A DNA stretch of 45,508 nucleotides from Priapulus caudatus (lineage: Eukaryota; Priapulida; Priapulimorpha; Priapulimorphida; Priapulidae). Positions 42,801-45,508 of the stretch are shown one piece after another. The DNA lies in NCBI RefSeq assembly GCF_000485595.1, contig NW_014577369.1, positions 221,105 through 266,612 of the forward strand, in the 5' to 3' direction. How positions within the stretch are numbered: the first letter of the stretch is position 1; every line of letters begins with the position of its first letter. The notes under the pieces were generated by a model, which made no database searches, was not told the DNA's origin, and worked only from the letters and a program-made list of their open reading frames with translations. Position numbers and translations under genes: made by a program.

Positions 42801-44748
42801 GCAGAAGTGGCTAGACATCCAACAAAGCAGCTTCAGTACGATGGTGCAACATCATCAGACGATGAAGAAGTTGAGATGGGTAAGCACTGAGCAGTGATGT
42901 CATCAAGTATTGCGTGAATAAAATCGATACTCTCCTGGCACTGCATGTTCTTATAACAGGTGCCACATCTAGTACAAGTTAGCAGGTGTCTTTGAACAAT
43001 TCATTGAAGTAGCGTCTTCCATGATATTTTACTAATAACTAGGTCCCTCGATTACCGCACGTGAATTGCATAACAATAAAGGTTGGTGCTCCCTATTGCA
43101 CGAGTAAAATGTTTTTTGTCATCTATGCTGGTTATCGTGTATACTAAAGAAGGAGAGAAGCTTCAATCTGAGGTAGGATGATAGGCAGGCAAGTGACATT
43201 AGCTTTTATGATTTATAGAACCACCTGTTGTAGAGGAGAAAAAGCAGTCATCAAAGAAGTCCAACACAGCCATGTCTGACTTGGAGGTAAGTTCAGGAGA
43301 ACATATGGGCAACGAATAAATTATTCGTTCTAAACTGACGCAGCTATTCTCCATTCTCACCTGTTTCTAATTTCTACTTTTTCAATGTGCATATGTCAAC
43401 AGTATCTCAAGGCAAAAACCATCGATAAGTCAACTGCTGAAGACAACGCCAGTGACAGTACAGCCGACAGTGGCAACAGTAGTGATGACAGTAGTAGCGA
43501 AAGTACAAGCGAATCTACAACTCTCTCGAAAGCTGGCAGTAAGAAAGTAGAAGGAAAATCAACAAAAGTTTTGGGAAAATCTACCGCGAAAGAAGACGCA
43601 CAGAAACAGGTGATTGACTGCCAACGTTGTCATCAAGGATACGGTAGAGTCACTCTTGGATAAACGAATATTGTACTAGCTTCTTTCAGTTCCTCTGTCC
43701 CTAATGAATGCAAATGTTTACACCTGAGGCAGTGTGTGAATTCTGCGAGCACGACGTCTGACCACATGCAATAACCTCTATGCCAGGGGATCTTAAAATG
43801 ACTATTGCGAGATTTTTGCTCAGAAAAACAAAATATAGCTGAATATAGTCTCACCTGACAGCGAAAATATCACTGATTACACCAACATTAAAAATACTAA
43901 GATTTTATGCAGTTATAGCATAGAAAATTGGATATGAACACACTGTAACAGCAATGCATTTTATAGTGTCGCGACAATGCCTAATGGCAGAATTGGTAAA
44001 CTTGTATTTGTGTCGGTGATTAATTGAAAACAAGTGCATGATTTGAGAGAGCCATGCTTTGTCTATGGCAGATAAGCGGGGGCACCACAAGCTAATCCAC
44101 ACTTCCGCCTAGTTCAAAATAACAGAAAACGAATGTTTACGAAACTAGTTCGAAACTGGCAGTTTTTGGTGAATATGAAGGTTCTAAGACATTTTATTGT
44201 TACTCTAGACAATTGCTGGTACTCAAGCAATAACGGTAGGTATCATGAAAGTGGTGAAAACACTGGCAAATTCTCGCAATAATCCCTTTAACCTGTGGTC
44301 CACGGACTCCTTTTGGGTCAGTGGATGGGCTTCAGGGGGACCGTAGTTGCACCTTAGTCCGTAATCACATGTGCATTTGTCTGGGGATGGGCCCGTAGCT
44401 TTCACCAGATTCTCAAAAGGGTCCATGACTCAAAAAAGGTTAAGAACCACTGCTCGACAATGAATAACACAGAGCGTGACCCCGCTTCCTGCCCTAGGTC
44501 GCAGCGCCTCCACGCGACAGGTACCGCGTGAAGATGCGCGGTCTCCCGTTCAAGGTCAAGGAGAAGGCCGTGCGAGAGTTCTTTGCGCCGCTAGTGCCGA
44601 CGGGCGTGCGCATACCGAGGAGCGCGGGGCGGGCGTCGATGGGCGTGGCGTTTGCGAGCTTCGGCAGCGGTGAGGACGCGGACGCGGCGATGCTGAAGAA
44701 CAAGCTCTACCTGGGCGGCCGCTACGTCGAGCTGTTCCGGAACGACAG
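36861..44748 (+). CDS. RBM19: RBM19 orthologue (Mrd1 family), 5' part
   Basis: RBM19/Mrd1 is a nucleolar protein with multiple RRMs needed for pre-rRNA cleavage and small-subunit assembly. Eight exons on the plus strand join in phase: 36861-36896, 40909-41091, 41247-41384, 42403-42565, 42781-42879, 43219-43286, 43403-43609 and 44498-44748. They give about 380 residues covering RRM1, an acidic/basic linker and RRM2 of the six RRMs expected. The start MSRLIIKNLPDE matches the human N-terminus (MSRLIVKNLP). The remaining RRMs should continue past the window end. Exon 8 ends in phase 2. Exon 4 is the least certain acceptor (ggtaacaaag), with a weak pyrimidine tract. Confidence 0.94.
36951..37596. 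mobile_element. 646-bp foldback element, copy 1
   Basis: Left arm AGATACAATAATGTAACCCA ... is matched by right arm ... TGGGTTACATTATTGTATCT. The arms are about 270 bp each, with a short unique centre around 37222-37320 containing CAGCGCCCTCCGATTGG. It is embedded in a CTA/TAG trinucleotide array (36905-36950, 37597-37668). It carries small internal palindromes (CCCGAGTGAATCACTCGGG). No coding frame is visible. Confidence 0.8.
37674..38182. mobile_element. 509-bp foldback element, copy 2 (right arm deleted)
   Basis: This has the same termini and centre as the 36951-37596 copy. Its right arm jumps from CACTTCGAATTTTTG directly to GGGGTTCACTGAATTTCC, losing about 190 bp present in copy 1. It differs from copy 1 at scattered bases, so the two are separate insertions or an old duplication. 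Confidence 0.8.
38222..38529. mobile_element. TIR element with internal telomere-type repeats (copy 4)
   Basis: Long inverted ends start AGGGTCTATGTC and close GACATAGACCCT. They contain repeated GTACCCTGGGTACGGTCCGG-like palindromes, so the ends match over about 75 bp. The interior carries CCCTAA repeats (38400-38445), one of them mutated. Relative to sister copies it has an extra 33-bp perfect hairpin (38298-38330). Confidence 0.8.
38770..39818. mobile_element. 1049-bp foldback element, CAGGAGT family
   Basis: The right end closes CTATTATCTACTCCTG, and the left end begins CAG with GAAGTAGGTAATAGG a few bases in. ATAATAT lies directly outside both ends (38763-38769, 39819-39825). The arms are long inverted repeats: 38770-38848 plus 39280-39484 pairs with 39546-39818 (shared landmarks AACAAGGGAAATTCGTCATT, GATTTACTACGCGTAACTC, GTTTGCTGGCAACATAATGG and their complements). 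The left arm contains a separate 431-bp MITE. Confidence 0.8.
38849..39279. mobile_element. 431-bp MITE with TA target, nested in foldback arm
   Basis: The termini are ATGCTAGCCGCGCACTATCC and GGATAGTGTGCGGCTAGCAT, with TA on both sides (38847-38848, 39280-39281). The sister arm of the host element has the unfilled site (CTAGCCTTAGAATACC, complement near 39750-39765). Several internal copies of a GCACACTATCCGA-like motif occur. TA duplication suggests a Tc1/mariner-type parent. Confidence 0.8.
40909..41384 (+). CDS. RBM19: RBM19 RRM1 exons 2-3
   Basis: Exon 40909-41091 encodes FRETFSRFGHLTDCCLKYTK, then RFRNFGFVGYESS (RNP1) and FIGSKRIQ. Exon 41247-41384 encodes VDFAKAIGDDSKPKAWSKYS and a Lys/Glu-rich stretch. 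Together with RNP2 (LIIKNL) in exon 1 this is a full RRM, split by a 4.0 kb first intron. Similarity to human RBM19 (TDCSLKFTKDGKFRKFGFIGF, KPRAWSKHA) is clear. Acceptors ttttacag and ctcacag and donors GTACGT and GTAAGG are all good. Confidence 0.95.
41598..42254. mobile_element. 657-bp TTAA-flanked foldback element in RBM19 intron 3
   Basis: Between TTAA sites (41594-41597, 42255-42258) lie inverted ends AGGCATACTAGGCCCATTGA and its complement. They extend for about 130 bp with only a few mismatches (CTAGAGTAACTGGCACCTTG is identical in both). The CATACTAGGC core resembles the 5932 MITE ends. No transposase is visible. Confidence 0.82.
42403..43609 (+). CDS. RBM19: RBM19 low-complexity linker exons 4-7
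   Basis: Four exons encode the region between RRM1 and RRM2. It holds a Lys run (SSKKKKKKKIVKETIPD) and FSEFLQSQRK, which resembles the Mrd1/RBM19 conserved stretch. SSDDEEVEM, MSDLEYLKAK (split by an intron and close to the human motif SDLEYLK) and a Ser/Asp/Glu tract (about 43440-43530) follow. The tract looks like CK2-type phospho-acceptor sequence, as in many nucleolar proteins. Phases agree throughout. Confidence 0.88.
44285..44452. mobile_element. hAT-like MITE before RBM19 exon 8
   Basis: The right end GGTTAAGAACCACTG is the common hAT-type terminus (CAGTGGTTCTTAACC), and the left end TTTAACCTGTGGTCC is a damaged partner. GGACTCCTTTTGGG and AAAAGGGTCC inside are also complementary. 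Confidence 0.6.
44498..44748 (+). CDS. RBM19: RBM19 RRM2 exon 8
   Basis: The exon encodes YRVKMRGLPFKVKEKAVREF, then GVAFASFGSGEDADAAM and YLGGRYVELFRND, matching RRM2 of human RBM19 (VRLRGAPFNV..., GGRYIEVFRE). It is followed by donor GTGAGATG. The exon and downstream 44.75-45.5 kb are strikingly GC- and CpG-rich, with GC-ending codons, unlike exons 1-7 of the same gene, which are AT-leaning. A hAT-like MITE (44285-44452) ends 46 bases before it. Confidence 0.95.
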
Positions 44749-45508
44749 GTGAGATGATGACTGACGATTCGCGGCTTGCAGCGTCCGCAAAAGTAGTGTT
44801 CGACGCGCGTGTAGCGAATAATGCCTGTAGCCTTTTTGCAGCCTGGAACAATGCGCGATTGTTGATGTTACAAATTTAAAATGCAAACTGCCGTCTCACT
44901 GCATGCTAGAACGACGCCATTCTGTTGACGTTAACATGCAAAACTTGCATATTTTTTTTTACGCTGGCCAGAACGACGCTTGATTGTTGAAGTTAAAATG
45001 CCAACTCCTATTTATCTACGTCCGCAGAACAACAGCTCGATTGGCGACGTTAAAACCGCTTCTCTCTCTCTCTTCACCGAGAAAGACGCCGGACTCCCAG
45101 ACGCCGCATCCAGAGCAGGAAGCACCCGCGAGCGGCGTGGGAGCGCGCCGGCGGCGCAGCGGAGCGATGGCTGGCCGGAGCGGCTCGCCGAGTGGGCCGG
45201 CTGTTTCCTCTCGACAAACTCGGCGTCGTCGTACGACGGTGGACGATCGTCGAGGCAATGATCGCGACCTTCGTCTGTCTGTCGAAGGTCAGCGTGCCGT
45301 CGACTGGACCTGACGGCCGCATCAGGGATCGCGTTCTGGACGTTCATCGAGATGCGCCGAGCACGCGAGTGAAGGCCTACGCGGGCTCGACGCAGCGTGT
45401 CTAAGGTAGGGGGTGCGCTGCTGGACGGCGTCGCCTGACGCGCCGGGAGTTGCGTCGACTCTGGCGAGCACACTGGGCTCGCGTTTTTTGTTTTCGCGCC
45501 GGCGTTTC
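44749..45508 (+). other. GC-rich end of window; possible further RBM19 exon
   Basis: Downstream of exon 8 the sequence is CpG-rich. Open frames exist on both strands at about 45012-45470, but none shows a recognisable RRM. A Pro/Ser/Arg-rich plus-strand frame starting after acceptor-like caccgag near 45080 would fit phase 2 and could be the low-complexity linker between RRM2 and RRM3. This is only a suggestion. Confidence 0.25.

Noticed and set aside
45012-45473. 153-codon minus-strand frame
   Set aside because: GC-rich DNA commonly leaves all frames open; no domain or splice partner is visible.

Overview
This is nuclear DNA of an animal, most likely a marine invertebrate; the species cannot be named from the sequence. 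The reasons are genes split into many short exons with GT..AG introns, three conserved single-copy metazoan genes, AT-rich introns full of small inverted-repeat transposons, and microsatellites. There is no bacterial-style coding, no tRNA or rRNA, and no CRISPR array that I can support. A 10-N placeholder lies at 19855-19864, so this is a draft scaffold.

Layout. (1) A DEPDC5 orthologue (Iml1 family, GATOR1 subunit) lies on the minus strand from 23018 down to 4065. About 27 exons were placed by homology and splice phase. They cover the N-terminal domain, SABA domain, a variable linker with a Q22 tract, and the SHEN domain. The start-codon exon and the DEP and C-terminal domains were not found. 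(2) Five consecutive DEPDC5 SHEN exons occur twice: an intact copy A at 205-2125 and copy B at 6230-8193. Copy B is clean up to about 6850 and then riddled with indels to about 12240. It also carries a 2.77 kb insertion (about 8296-11068) made of palindromic units and polypurine/polypyrimidine minisatellites. Copy A looks like the other haplotype, misplaced. (3) 23019-27565 is a repeat-rich spacer. (4) A complete KIF22 (kinesin-10, Kid) gene lies on the minus strand, 35043 to 27566, with 13 exons that join in phase to about 776 residues. (5) A divergent promoter region lies at 35044-36860. (6) The 5' part of RBM19 (Mrd1) lies on the plus strand from 36861, with eight exons reaching RRM2 at 44748 and the rest beyond the window. 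Its first intron holds a nest of foldback elements.

The three genes have unrelated roles: nutrient control of mTORC1, chromosome-arm motility, and pre-rRNA processing. Nothing suggests an operon. The most unusual content is the mobile DNA. There is a CAGGAGT...ACTCCTG family with exact 7-bp target duplications in three size classes. A second TIR family carries internal telomere-type repeats. Two TTAA-flanked elements are present. A tandem array of self-complementary units brackets the 2.77 kb insertion. Several of these elements sit within 4-15 bp of DEPDC5 splice donors.

Protein names rest on remembered family sequence and on intron-phase agreement, not on a database search.
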